From Sulfuritalea sp. (GTDB lineage: Bacteria; Pseudomonadota; Gammaproteobacteria; Burkholderiales; Rhodocyclaceae): 64,000 nt of DNA. The notes beneath the pieces are model-generated. The model was given only the letters and a program-made list of their open reading frames with translations, searched no databases and had not been told where the DNA came from. The stretch is from NCBI GenBank assembly GCA_023229545.1, contig JALNZB010000015.1:14866-78865 (forward strand). The letters are read 5' to 3'. Below, piece after piece: positions 9,821 to 18,530 of the stretch. Each line of letters opens with the position of its first letter. The first letter of the stretch is position 1. Position numbers and translations under genes: made by a program.

Positions 9821-9874
9821 CCTCATGATTGAGGGGTGTGCCGGGTTTTTTTGGCACATCCCTCAATCATGAGG
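9821..9874. repeat. 22-bp inverted repeat abutting the CRISPR array
   Basis: Arms 9821-9842 (CCTCATGATTGAGGGG then TGTGCC) and 9853-9874 (GGCACATCCCTC then AATCATGAGG) pair over 22 bp with a single G/T mismatch, which in RNA would be a G-U pair. The 10-base loop is GGG followed by seven T. Each arm also contains a small hairpin, CCTCA-TGAT-TGAGG. The last G of the right arm is the first base of CRISPR repeat 1. It is too long for an ordinary terminator and could be a leader structure, a regulatory hairpin or a trace of a mobile element. Confidence 0.8.
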
Positions 9875-10041
9875 TTGTAGCTCCCTCTCTCACCCCGGAT
9901 AGCTACAATACGGCATGCGGTTGCGCGCTGGCGGTTGATGTTGTAGCTCCCTCTCTCACCCCGGATAGCTACAATGTAAGTCGTATCTCATCAGAGGTCA
10001 TCCGGGTTGTAGCTCCCTCTCTCACCCCGGATAGCTACAAT
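9874..10041 (+). CRISPR. Short CRISPR array, three 36-bp repeats and two 30-bp spacers, type II-C character
   Basis: Repeats are at 9874-9909, 9940-9975 and 10006-10041 and are identical over 36 bases, starting GTTGTAGCTCCC and ending GATAGCTACAAT. Spacers are 9910-9939 and 9976-10005, exactly 30 bases each and unrelated to each other. The repeat resembles the known Neisseria meningitidis type II-C repeat at both ends (GTTGTAGCTCCC...GCTACAAT), and 36/30 is the II-C geometry. Each repeat can fold on itself through TTGTAGCT/AGCTACAA. The orientation follows the Neisseria system, in which the spacer lies 5' of GUUGUAGC. No cas9, cas1 or cas2 is in the window; the neighbours are ordinary genes. 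A tracrRNA-like sequence follows at once. Confidence 0.93.
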
Positions 10042-10130
10042 CCGCCCCAGCGCTTGCGCGTACAATAAGGTTCAGTCGAAAGACTGAGTCCGTATCCAAA
10101 AGCCCGACGGGGAAACCCGCCGGGCTTTTC
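10042..10130 (+). ncRNA. tracrRNA-like sequence with terminator, directly downstream of the array
   Basis: The order of elements is that of type II-C tracrRNA. TACAATAAGG (10061-10070) can pair with GUUGUA of the repeat, and the same string ends the anti-repeat in the Neisseria tracrRNA. Next come a nexus-like hairpin TTCAGTC-GAAA-GACTGAG (10071-10088), a single-stranded GTCCGTATCC, and a terminator hairpin (10098-10129). Upstream of TACAAT, 10042-10060 (CCGCCCCAGCGC then TTGCGCG) does not complement the rest of the repeat; only a few G-C pairs with one bulge can be added. The upper anti-repeat is therefore missing or has diverged. The RNA could start inside the array, since no terminator separates the two. 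Promoter unknown. Confidence 0.7.
10098..10129 (+). terminator. Terminator of the array/tracrRNA-like transcript
   Basis: AAAAGCCCG at 10098-10106 pairs with CGGGCTTTT at 10121-10129; inside it CGGG-GAAA-CCCG extends the stem past one A/C mismatch. It ends in TTTT. Confidence 0.9.
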
Positions 10131-10238
10131 CATTGTATGTCGGGCGATTTTATGGTGGGCAGGAATATTTTGCCATCGGCATTCGATGGCGAATTTCAGT
10201 GGGCGATGGTCGCCGTGTCTCGGCGGCGTACTTCCTTC

Positions 10239-10261
10239 GCCGTGCCGCCAGCGCCGACTTC
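10239..10261 (+). repeat. Dispersed 23-bp repeat, copy 3
   Basis: Forward copy GCCGTGCCGCC-AGCGCCGACTTC, 24 bp downstream of the stop of the small leftward gene 10286-10483. The surrounding 10131-10285 shows nothing else I can identify. Confidence 0.75.
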
Positions 10262-10285
10262 TGCGAACCGGAAGGCCGGAGATGT

Positions 10286-10483
10286 TCAGGCCGTGATGTT
10301 GATGGTCATGCCGGTGAGTTGCCCTTGGGCGTTGAGGAAGACATCGGGCTGGCCTTGCCGCTCTTTCTCCGGTTGTCCAGGTTTGCCGTCGCGCTGGGGA
10401 TCGCGACCGGATTTGCCGTTGGCATCCTGCTTGGGATGCACCGCTTGGACACCGAGAGTAGGCTGCACCGTATCAACGCTCAT
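10286..10483 (-). CDS. Small hydrophilic protein of unknown function
   Basis: A 65-residue product, MSVDTVQPTLGVQAVHPKQD then a charged Gly/Gln/Arg/Lys-rich middle and a C-terminal VFLNAQGQLTGMTINITA. It has no signal peptide, membrane segment or cysteine. The reason to accept it is a good ribosome-binding site (AGGAGA, 8 bases before ATG 10483) and a stop placed clear of neighbouring features. It lies about 180 bp downstream of an Aer-like receptor on the same strand. I do not recognise the family. Confidence 0.6.
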   Translation of the reverse strand: MSVDTVQPTLGVQAVHPKQDANGKSGRDPQRDGKPGQPEKERQGQPDVFLNAQGQLTGMTINITA

Positions 10484-10618
10484 GATTTTAATCTCCTATC
10501 ATGGGCAATATATCGACACGCATTGCGCTTGCTTAAGCGCTACCGAGGCTGATGGATGCGTTGAAAAGAGGGGGAAATCCGGTTTTCCGGGTCGTTTTGC
10601 ATCGTCACCGGAGAAATC

Positions 10619-10640
10619 GCCGTGCCGTCGGCGCCGACTG
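10619..10640 (+). repeat. Dispersed 23-bp repeat, copy 4 (diverged)
   Basis: GCCGTGCCGTCGGCGCCGACTG differs from the consensus in the middle, which creates the perfect 12-bp palindrome GTCGGCGCCGAC. It lies 23 bp downstream of the stop of the Aer-like receptor gene. Confidence 0.55.
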
Positions 10641-10662
10641 GTGCTGCGCTTCCTGCCTCGAC

Positions 10663-12756
10663 TTACTTTTTCACCAGTTCGAAACTTCTTACCACGGCGC
10701 GCAGTTCGCCCGCAGTGGAGGCGAGGGATTCGGCGCTGTTGAGGGCGTTCCTGGCGGACGAGGTGTTCTGTTCGATGAGGGCGGAAATCTTCTCCATATT
10801 GACCGCCACTTCCTGACTGGCCACGGCTTGCTCCTTGGAGGCGGAAGCGATGGTGTCGGCCATGGTGGCGACCTCGTCGCTGGAGACCCGGATCTGGTCG
10901 AGGCCGGATACGCTGGTCTGCATCAGGGCCATGCCGGATTCGACTTCCTTCGCCGCCTGCTCCATGGAACTGACCGCCTGGTGGGTCACGGCCTGGAATT
11001 CGTTGACCGTGGTGTTGATGTCCGTGGTCGAGATGGAGGTTCGTTCGGCCAGCTTGCGTACCTCGTCGGCGACCACGGCGAAGCCGCGTCCCTGTTCTCC
11101 GGCCCGTGCCGCCTCGATGGCGGCGTTCAGGGCCAGCAGGTTGGTCTGCTCGGCGATGCCGCGAATGGTGTTGGTGATGACGCCGATTTTCTCGATGGCG
11201 CGGTTGAGATCGCCGATGGTGGCGGTCGATGTTTGCACCGCGCCGACGACGCGCGAGGTCGCCGCCATGCTGCTGCTCATGCTGGCGGTGCTTTCCGTAA
11301 CCAGTGACTTGGAACGGGAGGCGGCCTGGGCCGTGCTGTCGACGCTGGAAGCGACCTCGGCCACGGACACGGTCAGTTCTTCCGTGGCTGCTGCCGTCCC
11401 CTGCACGCGATCCTGCTGCTCGACGGACTGATCGACGACGTGGTTCATCTCGCTGGTGAGTTGCTCGCTCTCCGTGTCGAGCGCGATGGACACAAGGCGA
11501 ATCTCGTCGAGCATCACCTTGAGATTGACCTGCATGCCGGCCAGCGCGCACAGCAAGTGACCGGTCTCGTCGCGACCGGAAATGTCGATCTCGTCGGTGA
11601 GAATGCCCTCGGACATGCGGTCGAAATGCTCGATCGCCTTGCGCATCGGCGCGAGGATGGCTTGGACCAGCAGCCCGCCGCCGACGACGACCAGCAGCAA
11701 GGCCAGCACGGTGCCGAAAATCGAAACGGTTAGCATCGTGTTGTAGCGTGCTTGAGCAGTGGTGTAGGCGGTCTTGCCCTGGGCGACCAGGTGTTGCTGC
11801 AATTGCTCGCCCTTCTCCTTCATCTGCCCGTACAGCGGGTTGATCTTGCCCAGCAGCAAGACCTGCGCCGCGTCGAAGTTGCCGGCGACGATCGCGTCGC
11901 GGGCCGGACTGTTGCCATCCTTCGACAAAGCATCGCGAGCAACAAAGAAGGCGTCGGACAGCGCCTTTTCTTCGACGGTCTTCACCTTTTTATCGTACTC
12001 GGCGCGCAAATCCTCGATGATCTTGCGGTTGGCGAGAGCTGCATCGATGTGCCGGGACAGCGGATGATCGTGCATCTTGCTATAGGCGCCGGCCGGGTTG
12101 TGTTGCAGGGCCAGCATGATCTGCGCGCGGTTGTCGCCAAGCTGCTCGATCATCCTGCCCACGGTGAGGGATGGTCCCATGTGCTCGGTGTAGGCCGCTT
12201 GAAGCGCCTGATTGCAGCGGGAGAGGGCGTACATGCCGCCTCCGGCGCTGAGCGCCAGCAGCAGTGCCATCAGTGCCATGACGCCGATTATCCTGGCACG
12301 GATGGAGAGGCGGGACAGCCAGCCGCCGGCGCTGGGCAAGCCGGCCTTGCCGGCATTGATCCGCTGGTAGAGTTCTTCGGCCTGGCGTATCTGCTCCCGC
12401 GAGGGCTGCGAGCGCACCGACATGTAACTTTCGATCCGGCCATTACGCTTCAGCGGTACGACGAAGGCGTCGACCCAGTAATGGTCGCCGTCCTTGCTGC
12501 GGTTCTTGACCACGCCGCGCCAGGGGCGACCGGACTTGATGGTCTGCCACAAGTCGGCGAAGGCCGCCGGCGGCATGTCGGGGTGGCGCACGATATTGTG
12601 GTTCTTGCCGAGCAATTCGTCCTTGTCGAAGCCCGACAAGGCGATGAAGGCATCGTTGCAGTAGGTGATGATTCCCTTGAGGTCGGTCTTCGAGACCAGG
12701 TACTGACCAACCGGAAACGGTCTCTCGCGCTGGGTGACGGGCTGATTGTTTTTCAT
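10663..12756 (-). CDS. Aer-like PAS methyl-accepting chemotaxis protein
   Basis: 697 aa. The N-terminal PAS domain (residues ~1-120) starts MKNNQPVTQRERPFPVGQYLVS and has the Aer-type segments TYCNDAFI and NIVRHPDMP, typical of FAD-binding or redox-sensing aerotaxis receptors. Membrane helices near 155-178 and ~350-372 flank a four-helix ligand domain; then come HAMP and the signalling tip EQTNLLALNAAIEAARAGEQGRGFAVVADEVRKLAER. It should signal through CheA/CheW. ATG 12756 is chosen because it gives the canonical Aer start; an upstream TTG at 12810 adds 18 unusual residues. No CheR-docking pentapeptide at the C terminus (ends FELVKK). FAD binding is inferred. Confidence 0.92.
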   Translation of the reverse strand: MKNNQPVTQRERPFPVGQYLVSKTDLKGIITYCNDAFIALSGFDKDELLGKNHNIVRHPDMPPAAFADLWQTIKSGRPWRGVVKNRSKDGDHYWVDAFVVPLKRNGRIESYMSVRSQPSREQIRQAEELYQRINAGKAGLPSAGGWLSRLSIRARIIGVMALMALLLALSAGGGMYALSRCNQALQAAYTEHMGPSLTVGRMIEQLGDNRAQIMLALQHNPAGAYSKMHDHPLSRHIDAALANRKIIEDLRAEYDKKVKTVEEKALSDAFFVARDALSKDGNSPARDAIVAGNFDAAQVLLLGKINPLYGQMKEKGEQLQQHLVAQGKTAYTTAQARYNTMLTVSIFGTVLALLLVVVGGGLLVQAILAPMRKAIEHFDRMSEGILTDEIDISGRDETGHLLCALAGMQVNLKVMLDEIRLVSIALDTESEQLTSEMNHVVDQSVEQQDRVQGTAAATEELTVSVAEVASSVDSTAQAASRSKSLVTESTASMSSSMAATSRVVGAVQTSTATIGDLNRAIEKIGVITNTIRGIAEQTNLLALNAAIEAARAGEQGRGFAVVADEVRKLAERTSISTTDINTTVNEFQAVTHQAVSSMEQAAKEVESGMALMQTSVSGLDQIRVSSDEVATMADTIASASKEQAVASQEVAVNMEKISALIEQNTSSARNALNSAESLASTAGELRAVVRSFELVKK

Positions 12757-12877
12757 GGCATGCCAAGTCAAGGTAGTGGTGTAGAGATTAGTCGATTCGA
12801 TCTCCGTCAAAGCGGAGAAAAACCGACTGTACTCATTTTACTTCTAAAGATATACCTCGTCAGGTTGCCGTTTCGCA

Positions 12878-12917
12878 CCGTACCGCCAGCGCCGACTTTC
12901 AAGTCGGCGCTGCTGGC
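12878..12917. repeat. Dispersed repeat, paired inverted copies (copy 5); possible dnaJ terminator
   Basis: A forward copy (ACCGTACCGCC then AGCGCCGACTTT, 12878-12899) is followed at once by a reverse half (AAGTCGGCGCTG then CTGGCG, 12901-12917). Together they form a stem GCCAGCGCCGACTT/AAGTCGGCGCTGCTGGC with a very small loop and one inserted triplet, 8 bp past the dnaJ stop. It could act as a terminator or mRNA stabiliser for dnaJ, although no T-run follows on the minus strand. Confidence 0.75.
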
Positions 12918-12924
12918 GAGTGTA

Positions 12925-14046
12925 TCAACCGCTGAAAAACTCCTTGACGCGATCCAGCCAGCTTTGCGCGCGCGGGCTGTGGCGTTGCGCGTTGCCCTGG
13001 CTGATGGTCTCGAACTCCTGCAATAGCTCCTTCTGCCGGTCGGTGAGACTGACCGGGGTTTCCAGCACGACATGGCACAGCAGGTCGCCGTGGCTGGTGG
13101 AGCGCACGCCCTTGATGCCTTTGCCGCGCAGGCGAAAGACCTTGCCGGTCTGGGTTTCGGCCGGCACTTTGAGTTTGGCGACGCCGTCGAGCGTGGGCAC
13201 CTCGATTTCGCCGCCGAGCGCCGCCGTGGCGAAGCTGACCGGCATTTCGCAATGCAGGTCGTCGTGGTCGCGCTGGAATACCGAATGGGCCTTGAGGTGG
13301 ATCTGCACGTAGAGGTCGCCCGGCGGGCCGCCATTGACGCCGGGTTCGCCTTCGCCGGTGAGCCGTATCCGATCGCCTTCGTCGATCCCCGATGGAATCT
13401 TGACCGAAAGGGTCTTGTGCTGCTTGACGCGGCCCGCGCCGTGGCAGGTGCCGCAGGGATCGGCGATATAGCGGCCGGTGCCATGACACTTGGGACAGGT
13501 CTGCTGGATCGAGAAAAAGCCCTGCTGCATGCGCACCTGGCCGTGGCCGCCGCAGGTGGGGCAGGTCTTGGGTTCGGTGCCCTTCTTGGCGCCGCTGCCG
13601 CCGCAGGTCTCGCATTCGGCCATGGTCGGGATGCGGATGCGGGTTTCGCTGCCGCGCGCCGCGTCTTCGAGGGAGACTTCGAGGTTGTAGCGCAGGTCGG
13701 CGCCGCGATAGACGTTGGAGCGTCCGCCGCCGCGCTGGCCGCCGCCGAAGATGTCGCCGAAAATATCCGAGAAGGCGTCGGCGAAGCCGCCCATGCCGGC
13801 GCCACCGGCGCCGGCTTGCTGATCGACGCCGGCATGGCCGTACTGATCGTAGGCCGCGCGCTTCTGCGCATCGGAAAGAATTTCGTAGGCCTGCTTGGCT
13901 TCCTTGAACTGCTCTTCCGACTTGGGGTTGTCCGGATTGCGGTCCGGATGGTGCTTCATGGCCAGCTTGCGGTAGGCCTTCTTGATGTCCTCGTCGGACG
14001 CATCGCGGTTGATGCCGAGGATTTCGTAGTAGTCGCGTTTAGCCAT
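12925..14046 (-). CDS. dnaJ: Chaperone protein DnaJ
   Basis: Type I Hsp40 cochaperone, 373 aa. It has the J domain with HPD (KHHPDRNPDNP), a Gly/Phe-rich linker around residues 75-110, four zinc repeats (CETCGGSG, CPTCGGHG, CPKCHGTG, CGTCHGAG) and the C-terminal peptide-binding domain. It delivers substrates to DnaK and stimulates its ATPase. It starts at ATG 14046, 120 bp downstream of the dnaK stop. No sigma-32 type promoter is obvious in that gap, which instead holds a tandem degenerate repeat, so dnaJ is probably read through from dnaK. Confidence 0.97.
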   Translation of the reverse strand: MAKRDYYEILGINRDASDEDIKKAYRKLAMKHHPDRNPDNPKSEEQFKEAKQAYEILSDAQKRAAYDQYGHAGVDQQAGAGGAGMGGFADAFSDIFGDIFGGGQRGGGRSNVYRGADLRYNLEVSLEDAARGSETRIRIPTMAECETCGGSGAKKGTEPKTCPTCGGHGQVRMQQGFFSIQQTCPKCHGTGRYIADPCGTCHGAGRVKQHKTLSVKIPSGIDEGDRIRLTGEGEPGVNGGPPGDLYVQIHLKAHSVFQRDHDDLHCEMPVSFATAALGGEIEVPTLDGVAKLKVPAETQTGKVFRLRGKGIKGVRSTSHGDLLCHVVLETPVSLTDRQKELLQEFETISQGNAQRHSPRAQSWLDRVKEFFSG

Positions 14047-14093
14047 GTCGATTCGCTATCTGTTCATGTAGCACAAAGGCCGAGTCAAGCGGC

Positions 14094-14166
14094 GCGCACT
14101 TTGCAAATGCGATCCGTTTGAGCCCGGCCACTTGAGAAGCGGCGCTGTTTGCAAAGGGGGTCCGCT

Positions 14167-14168
<2 letters not shown>
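14094..14168. repeat. Two degenerate direct repeats between dnaK and dnaJ
   Basis: On the minus strand, AAAGCGGACCCCC-TTTGCAAACAGCGCCGCTT (about 14137-14168) is repeated as AAACGGATCGCA-TTTGCAAAGTGCGCGCCGCTT (about 14095-14130). Both units have a GCGG/CCGC palindromic character, so they may be REP-like and could affect dnaK-dnaJ mRNA processing. Confidence 0.55.
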
Positions 14169-16116
<1,948 letters not shown>

Positions 16117-16181
16117 GTTTTTTCCTTTATGAATGTTGCCCGCCGGGATTTCCGGTTGGCGAATCTTTAAGCCTGTGCCTG

Positions 16182-16209
16182 ATATGGGGGTATTGCTCGT
16201 GGCTTCAAG
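16182..16209 (-). promoter_or_regulatory. Sigma-32 (RpoH) type promoter for dnaK
   Basis: On the minus strand CTTGAAG (16209-16203) is followed after 13 bases by CCCCATAT (16189-16182), an almost exact match to the known heat-shock consensus CTTGAAA-N(11-16)-CCCCATNT. The -35 element overlaps the grpE stop codon. Confidence 0.82.
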
Positions 16210-16810
16210 CCGTTGGCGCCACTTTGGCCCTGGAAACCACTACCAGTGCCGGACGGATCACCCGCGCGTGCAGGGCATAGCCCTTCTGCAGCACGCTGAG
16301 TACGGTGTTGGCCTCGGTCGAGTCGTCCGGCGCCTCGATCTGGCTGATGGCCTGATGCTGGTGCGGATCGAACTTTTCGCCGAGCGGGTTGATTTCGACC
16401 AGGCCCGACTTCTCGAAGGCCGCAATCAACTGCTTGAGGGTTACCTCGACGCCTGCCTTGAGGTGTTCGGCGCTCTGATTCTCGTTGGACAGAGCCGCTT
16501 CGAGGCTGTCTTTGACCGCCAGCAGTTCGCCGGAGAATTTCTCGACGGCGAATTTGCCGGCCTTGCCGATGTCTTCCTGGGCGCGCCGGCGCACGTTTTC
16601 GGTCTCGGCCTTGGCGCGCAGCCAGGCATCGTGATGCTCGGCCGCCTTGAGTTCGGCGGCCTTGAGCATTTCTTCGAGACTCGGCATTACCTCCGGGTCA
16701 GGAGTCGGCGCTGGCGGTGCGGCGGTGTCGGGCGCCTGGCCAGACTGATCGGCATCCGGCAAGGCTTCGGCGTTGTGCGTGGCTTCGGGTTTGGCTGGTT
16801 TGTGATGCAT
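16205..16810 (-). CDS. grpE: Nucleotide exchange factor GrpE
   Basis: 201 aa. A disordered N terminus rich in Pro/Ala/Asp is followed by the long dimerisation helix (LLKAAELKAAE, then WLRAKAETENVRRRAQEDIGKA) and the C-terminal beta domain with NPLGEKFDPHQHQAI, the GrpE signature. It releases ADP from DnaK. ATG 16810 (MHHKPAKPE) has GGAG at a sound distance; the longer frame to 16840 would include the sigma-32 -10 region. Residues near 32-40 (APPAPTPD) come from an in-frame copy of the dispersed 23-bp repeat. Confidence 0.96.
   Translation of the reverse strand: MHHKPAKPEATHNAEALPDADQSGQAPDTAAPPAPTPDPEVMPSLEEMLKAAELKAAEHHDAWLRAKAETENVRRRAQEDIGKAGKFAVEKFSGELLAVKDSLEAALSNENQSAEHLKAGVEVTLKQLIAAFEKSGLVEINPLGEKFDPHQHQAISQIEAPDDSTEANTVLSVLQKGYALHARVIRPALVVVSRAKVAPTA
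16702..16724 (-). repeat. Dispersed 23-bp repeat, copy 6 (inside grpE)
   Basis: Reverse copy GAGTCGGCGCTGGCGG then TGCGGCG. It codes for part of the disordered Pro-rich N terminus of GrpE. Confidence 0.7.
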
Positions 16811-16838
16811 GGGTCGGGCTCCGGAAGAAACCCGGCCC

Positions 16839-16866
16839 ATATGAGGGCGAAACCCAAGGCTTCAAG
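16839..16866 (-). promoter_or_regulatory. Sigma-32 (RpoH) type promoter for grpE
   Basis: CTTGAAG (16866-16860, minus strand) and CCTCATAT (16846-16839) are separated by 13 bases, the same spacing as in the dnaK promoter. It lies about 30 bp upstream of the grpE start. Confidence 0.78.
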
Positions 16867-16884
16867 CCCCCGTGGAAAAAAGTC

Positions 16885-18507
16885 TCAGGTGCGGAAATGC
16901 CCGACCGTACTTTGCAGATTCTCCGCCAGCGCTTCCATTTCCTGTGCCGAGGCAGCGGTTTGCTCCACGGCGCGGGCATTGTCGCGCGACATGGCGGCAA
17001 TCGACTCGATGTTCTGCGCTACTTCGCCGCTGACCCGGCGCTGCTGGTCGGTGGCGCTGGCAATGGCATCCAGGCCGCGACCCACTTCGGTGACCGAGGT
17101 GCTGCCGCTCGCCAGAACTTCGGCAACGGTTTTCACGGAACCCTGGCTGGAGGCGATGTGTTCCAAGCCGCGCTCGATGGACTTGCGGACCACCTCGGCC
17201 TGCTGTGAAAGCATGCGGGTCACCGCGTCGATCTCGCTGGCGGAGCCGCTGGATTTTTCGGCGAGTTTGCGCACTTCGTCGGCGACTACTGCGAAGCCGC
17301 GACCCTGCTCGCCAGCTCGCGCCGCTTCGATGGCGGCATTGAGCGCCAGCAGATTGGTCTGGTCGGCAATGTCCTTGACTTGGCGGGTCATGCTGGTAAT
17401 CGATTCGGTACTCTTGACGAACTGGGTCACCGCTTCCGCGATCTCCTTGACCGTGTCTTCCACCTGCCCGACGTCGTCGATCAGGCGCGAGAGGCTTTGA
17501 TTGCCTTCTTCGGAGCGGCGCAGGCTCTCGCGCGATTGCTCGTGCACTTTTTCCATGCCCTTCGCAATCGATCCGATGCTTGACAGCATCTGCTCCACGG
17601 CTGTTGCCGCCGCTGCGGACTTGGCATCCTGCTGCGTCGAGCTGGCCGCAACCTGTCCGGCGCTGGCGGCCAATGTATGCGCGGCCGAAGATACCTGGCC
17701 GGCCGACTCGCCGACGTGGCGTACCAAGGCTGCGAATTTTCCCATCATCTCGTTGAAGGCGCTCGCTGCGGCACCGATTTCGTCCTGGCTACGGACTTCG
17801 AGTCGGCGGGTCAAATCGCCTTCGCCGCTGGAAATATCGCGCAGGCCGCTCACCATCTTTTCCAGCGGGGTGGTGACGAAGTTGCGGATGAAGAGGTAGA
17901 TGAAGGCCAGCAGCGGCAGGCTGATGGCCAGGGCGGCGAGCAGTGACTTGATGCGCTGCGCGCCGACGGCGGCATTGACCTGGTCCAGTGAAATCTTCAT
18001 GCTGACCGCGCCCAGCACGGAATTTTCCGGTACCTGATGGCAGACGACGCAGTCCTTGCCCAGATAGTTTTTCATTGCCAGGGCGGGGCGCACGACGCGC
18101 AGGTACTCGCCCTTTTCATCGGACTGAACCTCGCTGAATTCCTGTCCGCTGGTTAGCACCTGCTGTTCGCTGGCGTCGAGCGCGCCCCCGTTCTTGGCGT
18201 TGCCGGGTCCGAACAGCTTGCTGACGTTCGGCCCGCGAATCACCTTGAGATCGCGAATGATCGAGAGCTGCTTGATCTGGTCGAGGAAGACATCGCGCTG
18301 GGCGACCGTGCCGGTCAGCATCATGCCGGTCAGTCCGGCCATGGTGGCTTCGTGCATCGACAGGGAAAAGCCGCGTGCTTGCTCGATGGCGGTCTGGCGA
18401 TTGACGCGGCTTTCCCAGAAAATCATCGCTACGCCGGCCACCATCAGCATCAGGCAGATGGCGCCTGTCAAACGGATCCAGATATTCAGGTCAGAAATGC
18501 GCGGCAT
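16885..18507 (-). CDS. Methyl-accepting chemotaxis protein with periplasmic c-type haem motif
   Basis: 540 aa. One membrane helix lies at ~11-30 and another at ~178-200; the periplasmic part between them contains CVVCH (C153, C156, H157), the covalent haem c attachment motif, in the context YLGKDCVVCHQVP. This resembles the haem-binding Tll0287/DUF3365-like sensor domains of Geobacter-type receptors. HAMP (~200-255) and the signalling domain (DQTNLLALNAAIEAARAGEQGRGFAVVADEVRKLAEK) follow. A redox or gas sensor that feeds CheA is the likely role. ATG 18507 follows GGGAGG; the longer frame adds MHKGGS. A perfect inverted repeat lies 24 bp upstream. Confidence 0.92.
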   Translation of the reverse strand: MPRISDLNIWIRLTGAICLMLMVAGVAMIFWESRVNRQTAIEQARGFSLSMHEATMAGLTGMMLTGTVAQRDVFLDQIKQLSIIRDLKVIRGPNVSKLFGPGNAKNGGALDASEQQVLTSGQEFSEVQSDEKGEYLRVVRPALAMKNYLGKDCVVCHQVPENSVLGAVSMKISLDQVNAAVGAQRIKSLLAALAISLPLLAFIYLFIRNFVTTPLEKMVSGLRDISSGEGDLTRRLEVRSQDEIGAAASAFNEMMGKFAALVRHVGESAGQVSSAAHTLAASAGQVAASSTQQDAKSAAAATAVEQMLSSIGSIAKGMEKVHEQSRESLRRSEEGNQSLSRLIDDVGQVEDTVKEIAEAVTQFVKSTESITSMTRQVKDIADQTNLLALNAAIEAARAGEQGRGFAVVADEVRKLAEKSSGSASEIDAVTRMLSQQAEVVRKSIERGLEHIASSQGSVKTVAEVLASGSTSVTEVGRGLDAIASATDQQRRVSGEVAQNIESIAAMSRDNARAVEQTAASAQEMEALAENLQSTVGHFRT

Positions 18508-18530
18508 TGAGCCTCCCTTATGCAACTCAT

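Noticed and set aside
9874..10041. A -10/-35 promoter inside each CRISPR repeat, as in Neisseria
   Set aside because: TACAAT at the repeat end is suggestive, but the TG extension is missing (AGC instead) and no -35 stands at 16-18 bp, so I do not annotate it.
9829..10068. Open frame across the CRISPR array encoding a repeated VVAPSLTPDSYN peptide
   Set aside because: It is produced by translating the three CRISPR repeats; no ribosome-binding site and no family.
9397..10130. tRNA or other structured RNA gene among the hairpins
   Set aside because: No cloverleaf or CCA/T-loop consensus; the hairpins are explained as terminators, CRISPR repeats and the tracrRNA-like tail.
14047..14166. A separate promoter for dnaJ
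   Set aside because: No CTTGAA/CCCCAT pair or other convincing promoter found; only degenerate repeats.
16203..16225. GCCGTTGGCGCCACTTTGG near the grpE 3' end as another dispersed-repeat copy
   Set aside because: It lacks the CCGCCAGCGCCGAC core and is explained by the sigma-32 -35 element and grpE coding sequence.
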